This document shows, one piece after another, positions 51,325 to 61,100 of a stretch of 64,000 nt of DNA. Origin of the DNA: JAAYDI01 sp052034005 (lineage in GTDB: Bacteria; Planctomycetota; Planctomycetia; Pirellulales; Pirellulaceae); the NCBI GenBank assembly GCA_052034005.1, contig JBPOJB010000011.1, positions 116,257-180,256 of the forward strand, given 5' to 3'. The position numbers were made by a program, and so were the translations under genes. The notes beneath the pieces were generated by a model. It was not told where the DNA came from. It was given only the letters and a program-made list of their open reading frames with translations, and made no database searches. The number at the start of each line of letters is the position of its first letter. Within the stretch, counting starts at the first letter, position 1.

Positions 51325-52215
51325 GTGCAAGAAGCGATCGCCAAGGCGGACACGTTGATCGAGGCGCTCGGCTGGATCCGGCGGTTCCGCGACAAGATCA
51401 CGGTGATCAAGCTCGGCGGCAGCGTGATGGAGGACCTGGACGCGCTGCGCCACGTGCTGCTGGACATCGTGTTCATGGAGACGGTCGGCATGCGTCCGGT
51501 CGTGGTCCATGGCGGCGGGGCGGCGATCAGCCGGGCGATGCAGGCGGCGGGGATCCCGGCGCGATTCGTCCAGGGGCGGCGGTACACGGACCAGGACACG
51601 CTGCGGATCGTCGAACAGGTGCTGGCGGGCGAGACGAACGCGCACCTGACGCAGCAGATCGAACTGCTCGGCGGCCGCGCGACCAGCCTGAACTTCCAGT
51701 CGACCAACGTGCTGTACGGCCAACGGATCGAGCTGGAGGGCGACGACGGCCAGCGCGTGGACCTGGGGTACGTCGGCACGGTCACCCGCGTCGATCGCGC
51801 AGTGATCGACAACGTGTGCTACGCCGGCCAGGTCCCGGTCATTCCATCCATGTGCGTCGACGCGTCCGGACAGAAGCTCAACGTCAACGCCGACACGGCG
51901 GCTACCGCCGTGGCCCAGGCGCTGGGCGCCGAAAAACTCGTCTACCTCAGCGACGTGAACGGGGTGCGGCGCGACAGGCACAACCCGGACTCGCTCATCC
52001 ACTCGCTGACCGCCAGCGAGGCGCGCGCGCTGATCCGCAACGGCGCGATCGAGGCGGGGATGATCCCCAAGGTGGAGGCGTGCCTGGAAACGCTCCAGCG
52101 CGGCGTGCAGAAAGTGCATATCATTGATGGCCGCTTGCGACATTCACTGCTACTCGAGATCTATACCACGCGCGGGGTCGGCACGCAGATCATCCAGGAC
52201 CCGCCCAGCCCGTAG
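51325..52215 (+). CDS. argB: Acetylglutamate kinase
   Basis: The 296-residue product starts at GTG 51325 and has ITVIKLGGSVM (about 25-35), VVHGGGAAISRAM, LNVNADTAATAVAQ and LVYLSDVNGV. It phosphorylates N-acetylglutamate in arginine synthesis. The frame stays open upstream to 51151, but that part has no kinase character. argD and argF follow on the same strand, at 56 and 96 bases. Confidence 0.94.
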   Translation: MQEAIAKADTLIEALGWIRRFRDKITVIKLGGSVMEDLDALRHVLLDIVFMETVGMRPVVVHGGGAAISRAMQAAGIPARFVQGRRYTDQDTLRIVEQVLAGETNAHLTQQIELLGGRATSLNFQSTNVLYGQRIELEGDDGQRVDLGYVGTVTRVDRAVIDNVCYAGQVPVIPSMCVDASGQKLNVNADTAATAVAQALGAEKLVYLSDVNGVRRDRHNPDSLIHSLTASEARALIRNGAIEAGMIPKVEACLETLQRGVQKVHIIDGRLRHSLLLEIYTTRGVGTQIIQDPPSP

Positions 52216-52271
52216 CGGCCTGGAGCCGCCCGCTCACGGGCCGCACCCCAGCGCCCGAAAGGAACTGCCCC

Positions 52272-53474
52272 ATGGCTGAAACGCAACCGCTCAGTTCCGC
52301 CGCGACGGTCGATCTGTTCCGGCAGGTGGTGGTGCCCAACTACCGGCGCTACCCGATCAACCTGGTGCGTGGAGAAGGCTCGCACGTGTGGGACAGCGAG
52401 GGGCGGCGGTACCTCGACTTCTTTCCCGGCTGGGGATGCGGCCTGCTGGGACATTGTCCGCCGCGCGTGGTCCGGGCGGTCCAGGAGCAGGTGGCCACGT
52501 TGATCCACGTGCCCAACACGTGGCACACGGATGTCCAGGGCCGATGGGCCCAGCTGCTCTCGGCGCACAGCTTTGGGGGCCAGGCATTCTTCTGCAATTC
52601 CGGCGCCGAGGCCAACGAGGCGGCGATCAAGCTCGCTCGCCTGCACACGCCCAAGGAGCGGTACAAGATCATCACGTTCGAGGGCGGCTTCCACGGCCGA
52701 ACGCTCGGCGCGCTGACCGCCACCGCCCAGCCGAAGATGCACGAAGGGCTGGGGCCGCTCGTGGCCGGGTTCGTCTACGCGCCCTACGACGATCTGGACG
52801 CGGTGGCCCAGCGCATCGACGCGGAGACCTGCGCGATCCTGGTCGAACCGGTCCAGGGCGAAGGGGGCGTGCGGATCCCCTCGCGCGAGTTTCTGGCGGG
52901 GCTCCGCCGCCTGGCCGACGAACATGGGTTGCTGCTGATCTTTGACGAAGTCCAGACCGGCTGCGGCCGGACCGGGCACTGGTTCGCGTATCAGCACTTC
53001 GGCGTGACGCCCGACATCATGACGCTGGCCAAGGCGCTGTGCGGCGGCCTGGCGGGCGGTGCGATGCTGGCCACGCGCGACGTGGCGCCCAGCCTCCGGC
53101 CGGGTATGCACGCCTCCACGTTCGGCGGCAACGCGATCGCCGCCCGCGCGGGGATCGCCACGCTTGAGATGATCGAACAGGAAGGCCTGTTGAGCCAGGC
53201 ACAGCAGCTCAGTGACCAGTTCCGTGCGCGGCTCACCGCGCTGCAGGCCGCCTGCCCCGTCATCCGCGAGGTGCGGGTGCTGGGGCTGATGATCGGGCTG
53301 GAATTGACGATCGACGGCGGGCCGGTCGTCGAGCGCTGTCTCGAGCGCGGGCTGTTGATCAACTGCACGCACAACACGATCATCCGCCTGTTGCCCGCCA
53401 TGACGCTCACCGCCTCCCAAGTCGACGAAGGCTGCGACATCCTGGCGGCGGCCTTGCAGCAGGCGGCGGCATGA
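52272..53474 (+). CDS. argD: Acetylornithine aminotransferase
   Basis: The 400-residue product has the class III aminotransferase layout: FFCNSGAEANEAAIK, TFEGGFHGRT, LLIFDEVQTG with Asp225, and MTLAKALCGG with the PLP-binding Lys254. It is placed between argB and argF, which supports the arginine pathway rather than another omega-aminotransferase role. Confidence 0.94.
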   Translation: MAETQPLSSAATVDLFRQVVVPNYRRYPINLVRGEGSHVWDSEGRRYLDFFPGWGCGLLGHCPPRVVRAVQEQVATLIHVPNTWHTDVQGRWAQLLSAHSFGGQAFFCNSGAEANEAAIKLARLHTPKERYKIITFEGGFHGRTLGALTATAQPKMHEGLGPLVAGFVYAPYDDLDAVAQRIDAETCAILVEPVQGEGGVRIPSREFLAGLRRLADEHGLLLIFDEVQTGCGRTGHWFAYQHFGVTPDIMTLAKALCGGLAGGAMLATRDVAPSLRPGMHASTFGGNAIAARAGIATLEMIEQEGLLSQAQQLSDQFRARLTALQAACPVIREVRVLGLMIGLELTIDGGPVVERCLERGLLINCTHNTIIRLLPAMTLTASQVDEGCDILAAALQQAAA

Positions 53475-53570
53475 CGCGCACAACACGCACGCGCGCCGGC
53501 GGGCCGCCGCCCGCCGACTGACCGCCCCGGCGCGGCCTGAGTAACCATCCCCGGAAAGAAACTGGCTGAC

Positions 53571-54482
53571 ATGCGACACCTACTGACCTTGTTCGACCTG
53601 TCGACCGATGAGATCGAGGCCATCTTCGCGCTGGCGCGGGACCTGAAGCAGGCGTACACGCGGGGCGTCCGGGACCGGCGCTTCGCCGGGTATGTCCAGG
53701 CGCTGCTGTTCGAGAAACCGTCGCTGCGGACCCGCGTCAGCTTCGAAGCGGCGTTCGCCCACCTGGGCGGCACCACCATGTACCTGGGGGCCGATGTGGG
53801 CTGGGGACAACGCGAATCGGCGGCGGACTTCGCGCGCGTCTTGAGCCAGTATGTCGACGTGGTGGTCTGCCGCGCGAACCAGCACGCGCGGGTCGAACAG
53901 CTGGCCGCCTACGCCACATGCCCGGTCATCAACGGCTTGACCGACCTCTACCACCCCTGCCAGGCGCTGGCCGACCTGTTCACGCTGTGGGAAATCCACC
54001 AGCGTCTGGCCGGATTGAAACTGGCCTATGTCGGCGATGCGAACAACGTGGCGCGGAGCCTGGCCGTCGCGTCCGCTCACCTGGGGGTGCGGTTCACCAT
54101 CGCGGCGCCGGCCGGCTACCAGTTCGACGCGGCCTTCCTCGCGAAACTCAAGGACCAGTACCCCCAGGGCGAACTGCGCGCGACGACCGACCCGGTCGAG
54201 GCGCTGCGCGACGCGGACTGCGTCTATACCGATGTGTGGGTCAGCATGGGCCAGGAGAGCCAGCGCGGGCAGCGCCTGCAGGCCCTGCTGCCCTACCAGG
54301 TCAACGGTCAACTGATGGCCGCCGCGCCCCGCCACGCCACGTTCATGCACTGCCTGCCCGCGCGGCGCGGAGAAGAGGTCACCGACGAGGTCATGGACGG
54401 GCCGCAGAGCGTCATCGTGCAGCAGGCCGCCAATCGCATGCACCTGCAGAAAGGACTCTTGGCCTGGCTGCTCGCCCCCTGA
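53571..54482 (+). CDS. argF: Ornithine carbamoyltransferase
   Basis: The 303-residue product has the carbamoyl-phosphate loop SLRTR (51-55, in place of STRTR), HPCQ (128-131), the ornithine loop DVWVSMGQE (about 221-229) and HCLPARRG (260-267). It makes citrulline in arginine synthesis. argB, argD and argF form one probable unit. argG and argH are not in the window. Confidence 0.96.
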   Translation: MRHLLTLFDLSTDEIEAIFALARDLKQAYTRGVRDRRFAGYVQALLFEKPSLRTRVSFEAAFAHLGGTTMYLGADVGWGQRESAADFARVLSQYVDVVVCRANQHARVEQLAAYATCPVINGLTDLYHPCQALADLFTLWEIHQRLAGLKLAYVGDANNVARSLAVASAHLGVRFTIAAPAGYQFDAAFLAKLKDQYPQGELRATTDPVEALRDADCVYTDVWVSMGQESQRGQRLQALLPYQVNGQLMAAAPRHATFMHCLPARRGEEVTDEVMDGPQSVIVQQAANRMHLQKGLLAWLLAP

Positions 54483-54485
54483 CTC

Positions 54486-54502
54486 GCCCGACCCCTGCGG
54501 GC
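54486..54502. terminator. Short hairpin between convergent argF and rph
   Basis: Arms GCCCG and CGGGC flank a seven-base loop in the 23 bases between the stops of argF and rph. Short, no T-tract. Confidence 0.3.
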
Positions 54503-54505
54503 CGC

Positions 54506-55255
54506 TCAGGCGAACGGCCACCGCGCGCCCAGCGCCCTGCGCTGCAGCTGTGTCAGCTGCTCAATCCCGCGCCGCGCACACTCCAACATCCGCTGCAGAT
54601 CGTCGCCCGAAAAAGTCGCCTCCTCGCCGGTGCCCTGGACCTCCACGAATCGGCCCGAACCGGTCATCACCACGTTCAGGTCCACGCTGGCCGCCGCGTC
54701 CTCCCGATAATCCAGGTCCAACGCCACGCGGCCCTCGACGATGCCCACACTGATGGCCGCCACGCTGTCCCGCACCGGCAGCCGCCGTGGATCGGGCAAC
54801 TCGCGACCGATCGCGCACAAGGCGTCGATCAACGCCAGAAAACCACCGGTCACGCTCGCCGTGCGCGTCCCCCCGTCCGCCTCCAGGACGTCGCAGTCCA
54901 CCGTAATCAACCGCTCGCCCAACGCCTCGAGGTCCGACACCGCGCGCAGGCTGCGCCCGATCAGCCGCGAAATCTCCGTCGTGCGGCCGTCCAACCGGCG
55001 GTCACGCTCGCGCGCCTTGCGCGGTGCCGTGCTGCCCGGCAACATGCTGTACTCGGCCGTGACCCAGCCACGACCCTGGCCCGCCATCCAGGCGGGAACC
55101 TGGTCGGACACGCTGGCCGTGCAGAAAACCGTCGTGCGACCGGCCTGATACAACACGCTGCCCGGCGCCGCACGCGTAAACCGCCGCCGAATCCGAACCG
55201 GCCGCAACTCCGTCGACTCCCGCCGCCGCAGACGACCCCTGCTCACGCTGCCCAT
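54506..55255 (-). CDS. rph: Ribonuclease PH
   Basis: The 249-residue product has the RNase PH core, including TVFCTASVSDQVPAWMAGQGRGWVTAEYSMLPGS and DVLEADGGTRTASVTGG. It trims tRNA 3' ends with phosphate. The ATG at 55255 was chosen because an upstream in-frame ATG at 55336 adds Gly/Arg-rich residues with no similarity to the family. It is convergent with argF. Confidence 0.92.
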   Translation of the reverse strand: MGSVSRGRLRRRESTELRPVRIRRRFTRAAPGSVLYQAGRTTVFCTASVSDQVPAWMAGQGRGWVTAEYSMLPGSTAPRKARERDRRLDGRTTEISRLIGRSLRAVSDLEALGERLITVDCDVLEADGGTRTASVTGGFLALIDALCAIGRELPDPRRLPVRDSVAAISVGIVEGRVALDLDYREDAAASVDLNVVMTGSGRFVEVQGTGEEATFSGDDLQRMLECARRGIEQLTQLQRRALGARWPFA

Positions 55256-55390
55256 AAGGTCCTGACCCTCCCCGGTGCCCCCCCCGCACAATCGCCACAC
55301 ACCCCGTGACCGGCAGCCCACCCACTGCCCCATCATACCTGTACCATCAAACCAAATCCGATCAGACGGGCTATCCCAACCACCGTGGAA

Positions 55391-55405
55391 TAAAATGCTA
55401 TATTT
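55391..55405. promoter_or_regulatory. AT-rich patch upstream of a small membrane-protein gene
   Basis: TAAAATGCTATATTT is an AT-rich island in GC-rich DNA, about 50 bases before the ATG at 55455. It could hold a -10 element. No good -35 was found. Confidence 0.3.
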
Positions 55406-55454
55406 CTACAGTGAGATTAAGCTGTATCTGGGGTTGTCTTGGGAGGGCGACGTG

Positions 55455-55595
55455 ATGCGTCAGATTGTCAATTTTCTGCTCACGCTGCCGAACGCGTGCA
55501 GCCGGTTGACCTATCAGGAGCTGTTGTTGACCGCCGTTGTGCTGACCGTAGGGTTATGGTTCATCCTGACGATTTCGGGTCGGAAGTTCGCGTAG
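55455..55595 (+). CDS. Small single-helix membrane protein
   Basis: The 46-residue product MRQIVNFLLTLPNACSR, then LTYQELLLTAVVLTVGLWFILTISGRKFA, has one hydrophobic helix. GGGAGG lies eight bases before the ATG. It sits behind an AT-rich patch and ends 63 bases before the convergent ligA. Very short genes are easily spurious, but the good ribosome site and the helix favour it. Function unknown. Confidence 0.5.
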   Translation: MRQIVNFLLTLPNACSRLTYQELLLTAVVLTVGLWFILTISGRKFA

Positions 55596-55658
55596 GGTGC
55601 GGTGGTCGGTGGCCTGTCGGGTGGGTCCGCGGGGTCGTGGCGTGGGGGTCCGGCCGCG

Positions 55659-57683
55659 TTATTCGTTCGGTTCCGGCGGCTGGTTCACCATTTCGCGGAA
55701 CTGTGTTTCCGTGAGCACTGGGACGCCCAGTTGTTGGGCTTTGGCCAGTTTACTGCCGGCTTTCAGGCCGGCGACGACGAAGTCGGTTTTCGCGGAGACG
55801 CTCGACGCGGCGCGGCCTCCGCGTTCTTGAATGAGCGTTTCGATTTCACTGCGTGTGTAGTGGGTCAAGGTGCCGGTGACGACAACCGTTTTGCCGGCCA
55901 GCGGTTGGGTGGCCCGGGTATCGGCTTCGTGCAGCGCATCCATGGAGACTTCGGCTGCTCGCAGGTCGTCGATGGCGGCCTGTCCGGCTGGGCTGTGCAG
56001 GAACTGGTAGACGCTTTGGGCGATGATCGGGCCGATTTCGCGGACATTGCCGAGTTCTTCGATCGAGGCCTGTTCGAGCGTGTGCATTTGGCCGAACTGT
56101 TGGGCCAGGATGGAGGCGACGCGGGGTCCGACGTGGCGGATTGAGAGGGCGTTGAGCAGTCGTGCGAGTCCGCGTTGTTTGCTGTCCGCGATGGACGCCA
56201 CGAGATTGGCTGCCGATTTCCGGCCCATGCGTTCCAGGGGGGCCAATTGCTCTTCGCGCAGGCGGTACAGGTCACCGAAGCTGGCGACGAGTCCTTGTGC
56301 CACGAGCTGGTCGACCAGTTTATCGCCGAGGCCTTCGATATCCATGGCGTTTCGGCTGGCGAAGTAGCGGATCCGTTCTTTCAGTTGTGCGGGGCACTGG
56401 GGGTTGGGGCAGCGGATGTAGACGCCGCCGGGGTCTTGGACCAGTTCCGCGGCGCATTCGGGGCACTTGGTGGGGAAGCGGTAGGGTGGCAGGGTCCCGG
56501 CGCGCAGGTGTTTTTCCACGCGGACGACATGGGGGATGATCTTGCCCGCTTTCTCGACCACCACGACATCGCCGATGCGGATATCTTTTCGGGCGATCTC
56601 GTCGGCGTTGTGCAGGCTGGCCCGGCTCACGGTCGTGCCGGCCAGGCTGACCGGCTCCAGCTCGGCGACCGGCGTGATGGTGCCCGCCTTGCCGACCTGC
56701 ACGAGGATCTCGTTGAGCCGCGTGGTGGCTTCGTATTTCTCGAACTTGTAGGCGATGACCCAGCGCGGGCTCTTGGAGGTCGCCCCCAGCCGTTCGCGCT
56801 GGTCGAACCGGTTGACCTTTAGGACCAGGCCGTCCACTTCGAAGTCCAGCTCATACAGCCGTTCGGCCCGTTCTTGGCAGTGCGTCACGGCCGCCTCGAA
56901 GTCGGGGAAGCAGGCGACGTCGGGCGTGGCGGGGAGGCCGAATTGGCGGAGTTCGGCGAGGAACTCCATGTGGTTGGCGGCCTGCAGGCCCTGGCAGTAT
57001 CCCACCCCGTGGCAGAACATGCGCAGGCGCCGCTCGGCGCAGACGCGCGGGTCCAGCAGGCGGATGGCGCCGGCCGCGCCGTTGCGGGTGTTGGCCAGCG
57101 GCTTCTCGCCCTGTGCCCGCAGGCGCTCGTTGAGGCTCACCAGGTCGGAGTTGGTCATGTAAACCTCGCCGCGCACTTCGAGCATCGGCGGGGCGTGCCG
57201 GCCGAGCAGCCGCAGGGGCACATCGGCAATCGTCTTGACGTTGTGCGTGATGTCGTCGCCCACCGAGCCGTTGCCGCGCGTCACGCCGCGGACCAGCCGG
57301 CCCTCTTCATAGACGAGCGACACGGCCACTCCATCCACCTTCAGTTCCACGACCCACTCGACCGGTTCGCCCTGGAGCGTCTTGGCGACCCGTTGGCCGT
57401 ACTGCCGCAGCGCTTCGATGCTGTAGGTGTTCTCGATCGACAACATGGGCACGCGGTGCGCCACGCTCGCCAGCGCCGCGATCGGCTCGTCGCCGACCCG
57501 CTGGGTCGGGCTGTCGGGCGTGACCAGGTCCGGACGGGCGGCCTCGAGCGCCTGCAGCTCATGCAGCAGCCGATCGTATTCCAGGTCGCTGATCTCCGGC
57601 TGCGCCTCGACGTAGTACATCCGATCGTGGTGTCGGATCAGCGCACGCAGCTGGTCGATCCGTTGGGCGGCATTCGGGTTCAT
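55659..57683 (-). CDS. ligA: NAD-dependent DNA ligase
   Basis: The 674-residue product has the adenylation Lys115 in ELKVDGVA, TRGNGSVGDD, an OB-fold, a four-Cys zinc finger (Cys407, 410, 425, 430), helix-hairpin-helix repeats and a C-terminal BRCT domain (about 595-674). All parts of a bacterial LigA are present. Its ATG overlaps the stop of the upstream cupin gene by four bases, so they are coupled. Alternative starts up to 57749 lie within that cupin gene. Confidence 0.96.
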   Translation of the reverse strand: MNPNAAQRIDQLRALIRHHDRMYYVEAQPEISDLEYDRLLHELQALEAARPDLVTPDSPTQRVGDEPIAALASVAHRVPMLSIENTYSIEALRQYGQRVAKTLQGEPVEWVVELKVDGVAVSLVYEEGRLVRGVTRGNGSVGDDITHNVKTIADVPLRLLGRHAPPMLEVRGEVYMTNSDLVSLNERLRAQGEKPLANTRNGAAGAIRLLDPRVCAERRLRMFCHGVGYCQGLQAANHMEFLAELRQFGLPATPDVACFPDFEAAVTHCQERAERLYELDFEVDGLVLKVNRFDQRERLGATSKSPRWVIAYKFEKYEATTRLNEILVQVGKAGTITPVAELEPVSLAGTTVSRASLHNADEIARKDIRIGDVVVVEKAGKIIPHVVRVEKHLRAGTLPPYRFPTKCPECAAELVQDPGGVYIRCPNPQCPAQLKERIRYFASRNAMDIEGLGDKLVDQLVAQGLVASFGDLYRLREEQLAPLERMGRKSAANLVASIADSKQRGLARLLNALSIRHVGPRVASILAQQFGQMHTLEQASIEELGNVREIGPIIAQSVYQFLHSPAGQAAIDDLRAAEVSMDALHEADTRATQPLAGKTVVVTGTLTHYTRSEIETLIQERGGRAASSVSAKTDFVVAGLKAGSKLAKAQQLGVPVLTETQFREMVNQPPEPNE

Positions 57684-58066
57684 GAGGCGGTCCCGCGGTC
57701 CGGGTTCGCCGCACGGGGCTGTCCCGTCGCCGCGTTCGGCACGAAGCACAGGAATTTAAGCGGCACGTCGCCCGTGTTGCGGAACTGGTGCAGCTCATCG
57801 GGCTGGACGTACACGACCGCGCCCGGCTCGAGCGGGTGCTCGACCTGGCCGGATATCACCACGCCGCGCCCTTCCAGCACGAACACTTCATGTTCATACG
57901 GATGGGTGTGCTGAGGCGTGTGCCCGCCGGGAACGACCTCGAACTGCCGCATCGCGAAGTTCGGGGCGCCGTCGTCCGGGCCCACCAGCCACCGAATGGA
58001 ACAACCTTGGGCGCCCGCCATCTCCACCGGGCTCTGCGCCACCCGTTCGTAATGCAGGACCTTCAT
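57680..58066 (-). CDS. Cupin-domain protein
   Basis: The 128-residue product has the two cupin motifs: GGHTPQHTHPYEHEVFVLEG with His residues for a metal, and PDELHQFRN. The first motif keeps the HxH...E set. This small single-domain cupin has no clear substrate. Coupling to ligA (four-base overlap) is position only. An upstream in-frame ATG adds nothing typical. Confidence 0.8.
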   Translation of the reverse strand: MKVLHYERVAQSPVEMAGAQGCSIRWLVGPDDGAPNFAMRQFEVVPGGHTPQHTHPYEHEVFVLEGRGVVISGQVEHPLEPGAVVYVQPDELHQFRNTGDVPLKFLCFVPNAATGQPRAANPDRGTAS

Positions 58067-58248
58067 CGTCGCGTTGGCTCCCTGTGCTGGATGGATCGTC
58101 TTCCACAACGAGTCTGGGCATCTATTGAATCCGATCGGAGCCCCGTTTGTCAAAGCAGGTCGGACGCCGCCCGCGTGTGTGCGGGAGTGTGGCTGTGCGT
58201 GTCTGGGTGTTGCAGTACGATAGGAGCAACGACGGGGGGGCACGCACC

Positions 58249-59349
58249 ATGCGTCATTCCTACGGCACGGCGATCCTGTTTGTGTTCCTCGGCCTCATGA
58301 CACATCGCGCCCTGCTGGGCGACATGCCGTGGGTGCGAGTTGCCGAGCACGGGCTGGGCTTCGTGCGGTCCGATGCCGCCCAGCCGTTCCGGCCCTGGGG
58401 ATTCAACTACGACCATGACCAGGACGGCCGCCTGCTGGAAGACTACTGGGAGCAGGAGTGGCCGAAGGTCGAAGCGGACTTCCAGGCGATGAAGGGGCTC
58501 GGGGCGAACCTGGTCCGGATCCATCTTCAGCTGTCCCGGTTCATGGCCGGTCCGGAGCAGTCCAACGAAGCGAACCTGGCGCGCCTGGGCCGCCTGGTCG
58601 CCTTGGCCGAGCGGCTCGGGCTGTACCTCGACCTCACCGGCCTGGCCTGCTATCGCAAGCGGGACGTGCCCGAGTGGTACGACCGCCTCTCGGAACAGGA
58701 TCGCTGGGAGGTTCAGGCGCGGTTCTGGCAGGCCGTCGCCCGGCGATGTGCCCAGAGCCCGGCCGTCTTTTGCTACGATCTGATGAACGAGCCGGTTGTG
58801 CCGGGCGACACCCGGGCGCCCGGCGACTGGCTGGGTCCGTCGTTCTTAGGCAGCGATTCCGGCTACTTCGTTCAGTTCATTTCGCTCGACCCGCAAGGCC
58901 GGTCCCGGCCCGCCATTGCCCGCCAGTGGTGTCGGAAGCTGGTCGCCGCCATTCGCGTGCACGACCCGCGCCACCTGGTCACGGTGGGGCTCGTGCCGTG
59001 GAGCCTGGACCGGCCGGGTCTGAGTTCCGGCTTCGTGCCCGAGCAGATCGCGCCGGAACTGGATTTCCTGGCCGTCCATCTCTATCCCGATCGGGGCAAG
59101 GTCGCAGAGGCGTTGGAAACGCTGTCCGGCTTCGCCGTGGGCAAACCGCTGATCATCGAGGAGATGTTCCCGTTGAATTGTCCGCTCGCGGAGTTCGAGC
59201 AGTTTTTTCAAGGCTCCCGGGAGTTCGCCTCGGGTTGGATCGGGTTCTACTGGGGCAAGACCCTGGAGGAGTGCCGCAGGTCGAACACGATGCAGGATGC
59301 GCTCCTGGCGAGCTGGCTGGAGTGGTTCCAGGCACAGGCTCGCACCTAA
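58249..59349 (+). CDS. Secreted GH5-like glycoside hydrolase
   Basis: The 366-residue product has a signal peptide (about 1-24) and a TIM-barrel sequence of the GH5/cellulase type. RPWGFNYDHD lies at the first strand. YDLMNEPVV holds the probable acid/base Glu181, and PLIIEEMF holds the probable nucleophile near Glu304-305. The substrate (beta-mannan, cellulose or other beta-glycan) cannot be fixed by eye, and a GH5 subfamily was not assigned. It is convergent with the uronate isomerase gene (four-base overlap). Confidence 0.75.
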   Translation: MRHSYGTAILFVFLGLMTHRALLGDMPWVRVAEHGLGFVRSDAAQPFRPWGFNYDHDQDGRLLEDYWEQEWPKVEADFQAMKGLGANLVRIHLQLSRFMAGPEQSNEANLARLGRLVALAERLGLYLDLTGLACYRKRDVPEWYDRLSEQDRWEVQARFWQAVARRCAQSPAVFCYDLMNEPVVPGDTRAPGDWLGPSFLGSDSGYFVQFISLDPQGRSRPAIARQWCRKLVAAIRVHDPRHLVTVGLVPWSLDRPGLSSGFVPEQIAPELDFLAVHLYPDRGKVAEALETLSGFAVGKPLIIEEMFPLNCPLAEFEQFFQGSREFASGWIGFYWGKTLEECRRSNTMQDALLASWLEWFQAQART

Positions 59350-60632
59350 CGCGTGGCAAACACCCGGTCGACGTTCCCGCGCAGCACCTGGCAGCCCAAC
59401 TCGACCGCCCGGCGTTCCGACCATCCGCGGTCGATTACGAACCGCTCGGCGAGCACCTTGGCCAGCACGCGCTTGTACATCCGGAACTTCGGCAGCCCGA
59501 ACTCCAGCTTGTACATGTCGCTGTAGTAGCCGATCTGCTTCGTGTGCGGCACCGCCTCCAGGCGCGCGGCCAGGTCATGCTCGATGAACGTCGGCGTGTT
59601 CGAGTACCACCAGTGGCCGCTGGTGACCACGTTCGGGAAGATCCAGGCGTAGCTGGCGAGTTCCTGGTTGGTGACACTGGCCAGGACCGACACCGGGAAC
59701 GTGACCTGCGGGAATGCGTTGAACAGCTCGGCATACTGGATCAGCGACACGCGGCTGTCGTACAGGTCCTGACCCTGGAACACGCCGTGCCGGTACACAC
59801 TCCGCTGGACGCCGATCATCAGGTCGAACGGCAGCCGGTATGCCGCGCACAGGTCGGCAAGGGTCCAGAAGACGAAATGCGCGACGGCCCGTCGCTCGAC
59901 TTCCCCGCCCCCGTTCGGCGCACCGCACACCCTGTGCCAGGCCGTCTCGACTTCTCTTTCGGACGCGCTGGCGGGCGCGAAGTCCGGCGGGAGCGAGATA
60001 GCACAGGCCCGCGCGCCGTGGGCCACGAACCGGTCGAAGAGCCGGTCCAGCGCCTGGCGCAGCCCGGCCGGCGTGTCAACCGCCACGTCGGTCGCCGCGG
60101 CCAGCCGCTGGCGAGTCCGCGCCTCGTGCAGGCGGAACACCAGATCGTCTGTCCGCAGGCATGGCACGTAGACCGCCGGGTCCCAGCCCTCCAGCGGGTC
60201 ATCGAAGTCGTTGGTCAGCAGCACGGCCTCCAGCCGGCTCTGCCGCAAGACCTGTTGCGGCCAGTCGGGCGCAGTCATCTTCTCAAGCGCCAGATCGTAC
60301 AGCGGTTCCCAATTGTCCAGCGTGAGCCGGTCGTCGGCGAACCCGAAGAACGTCCGCGCCAGCTCGATCAGCCAGCTGTACTGGACCGTGTTCTGCAGCG
60401 GTTCGAGATGGGCCACCAGCCGCCGCACCCGCTCACGCGGCTCGCCGTCCGGCACCTCGATCGCCTCGCGCGGCATGCCCGCCGAGTGCGCCAGTTCCGT
60501 GTAGTAGTGATAGCCCAGGATGTCGGCCAGCGTGCGCGCGGCCGGCTGGTGCGGGTTGATGTGCGTATGCGGATCGACCAGCGCCAGTGCATCCAGCTCG
60601 GCGAACAACCGCCACCTCAGCTCGGTCGTCAT
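59346..60632 (-). CDS. uxaC: Uronate isomerase family protein (amidohydrolase fold)
   Basis: The 428-residue product has the metal-binding DPHTHINPH (His22, His24) near the N-terminus and a TIM-barrel length typical of the glucuronate isomerase family. Other conserved parts include TNDFDDPLEGW, the GVQRSVYRHG region and TSGHWWYSNTPTFIEHDLAARLEAVP. It would convert glucuronate or galacturonate to ketoacids. It is not next to an Uxu gene cluster, so the uxaC role is inferred from the family alone. The SDR at 5.3 kb could act later in the same pathway. Confidence 0.8.
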   Translation of the reverse strand: MTTELRWRLFAELDALALVDPHTHINPHQPAARTLADILGYHYYTELAHSAGMPREAIEVPDGEPRERVRRLVAHLEPLQNTVQYSWLIELARTFFGFADDRLTLDNWEPLYDLALEKMTAPDWPQQVLRQSRLEAVLLTNDFDDPLEGWDPAVYVPCLRTDDLVFRLHEARTRQRLAAATDVAVDTPAGLRQALDRLFDRFVAHGARACAISLPPDFAPASASEREVETAWHRVCGAPNGGGEVERRAVAHFVFWTLADLCAAYRLPFDLMIGVQRSVYRHGVFQGQDLYDSRVSLIQYAELFNAFPQVTFPVSVLASVTNQELASYAWIFPNVVTSGHWWYSNTPTFIEHDLAARLEAVPHTKQIGYYSDMYKLEFGLPKFRMYKRVLAKVLAERFVIDRGWSERRAVELGCQVLRGNVDRVFATR

Positions 60633-60698
60633 GCAACGGTCCCCTGTACCAGACCCTGCGCAAACCCGTGAACGCCGCTCGGCCAGCCGGCGCCCAAC

Positions 60699-60772
60699 TA
60701 CCCCCGACAGGACTCGAACCTGTGACCTGCAGTTTAGGAAACTGCCGCTCTATCCACCTGAGCTACGAGGGC
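60699..60772 (-). tRNA. tRNA-Arg (anticodon CCT)
   Basis: A cloverleaf of 74 bases is complete. The acceptor pairs GCCCTCG with CGGGGGT, including G-U pairs at the first and fifth positions. The D arm pairs GCTC with GAGC, the anticodon arm GCAGT with ACTGC around TTCCTAA, and the T arm ACAGG with CCTGT around TTCGAGT. The discriminator is A, and CCA is not encoded. Confidence 0.95.
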
Positions 60773-61100
60773 TAAGATGCAACCTGTCAATTACGCCCGA
60801 TGGAAACCCAACTGCGCCCGACCGCCCCGCCTCTCGGTGCTTTTGTCCGCGTGATGTCAGGCGTCCTACGGGGCCCGTTTGGCTTTCGCGCGGGTCGAGC
60901 TGGTGGGGCTTACGGGGCTGGGCACGGCTCCAGGTTAGCAAACGTGGTGCTGGGTTTCCATTGTGGTTCCCCGAAAGCGCGGTCGCCGGGTCCACGCCTC
61001 GTACTGTACCGTGTTGGGTAGCGGGGTGGGACGGGGGGACGCGCGGGCTGGACCGGTCGGTATGGTGTCGGTTGTCGTTGGCAGCTTGGGAGGGTGCGAC
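60773..61100. other. Intergenic region between tRNA-Arg and an SDR gene
   Basis: These 328 bases hold no supported gene. The only clear element is the GGGAGGG ribosome site near 61089-61095 for the SDR. Confidence 0.4.
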
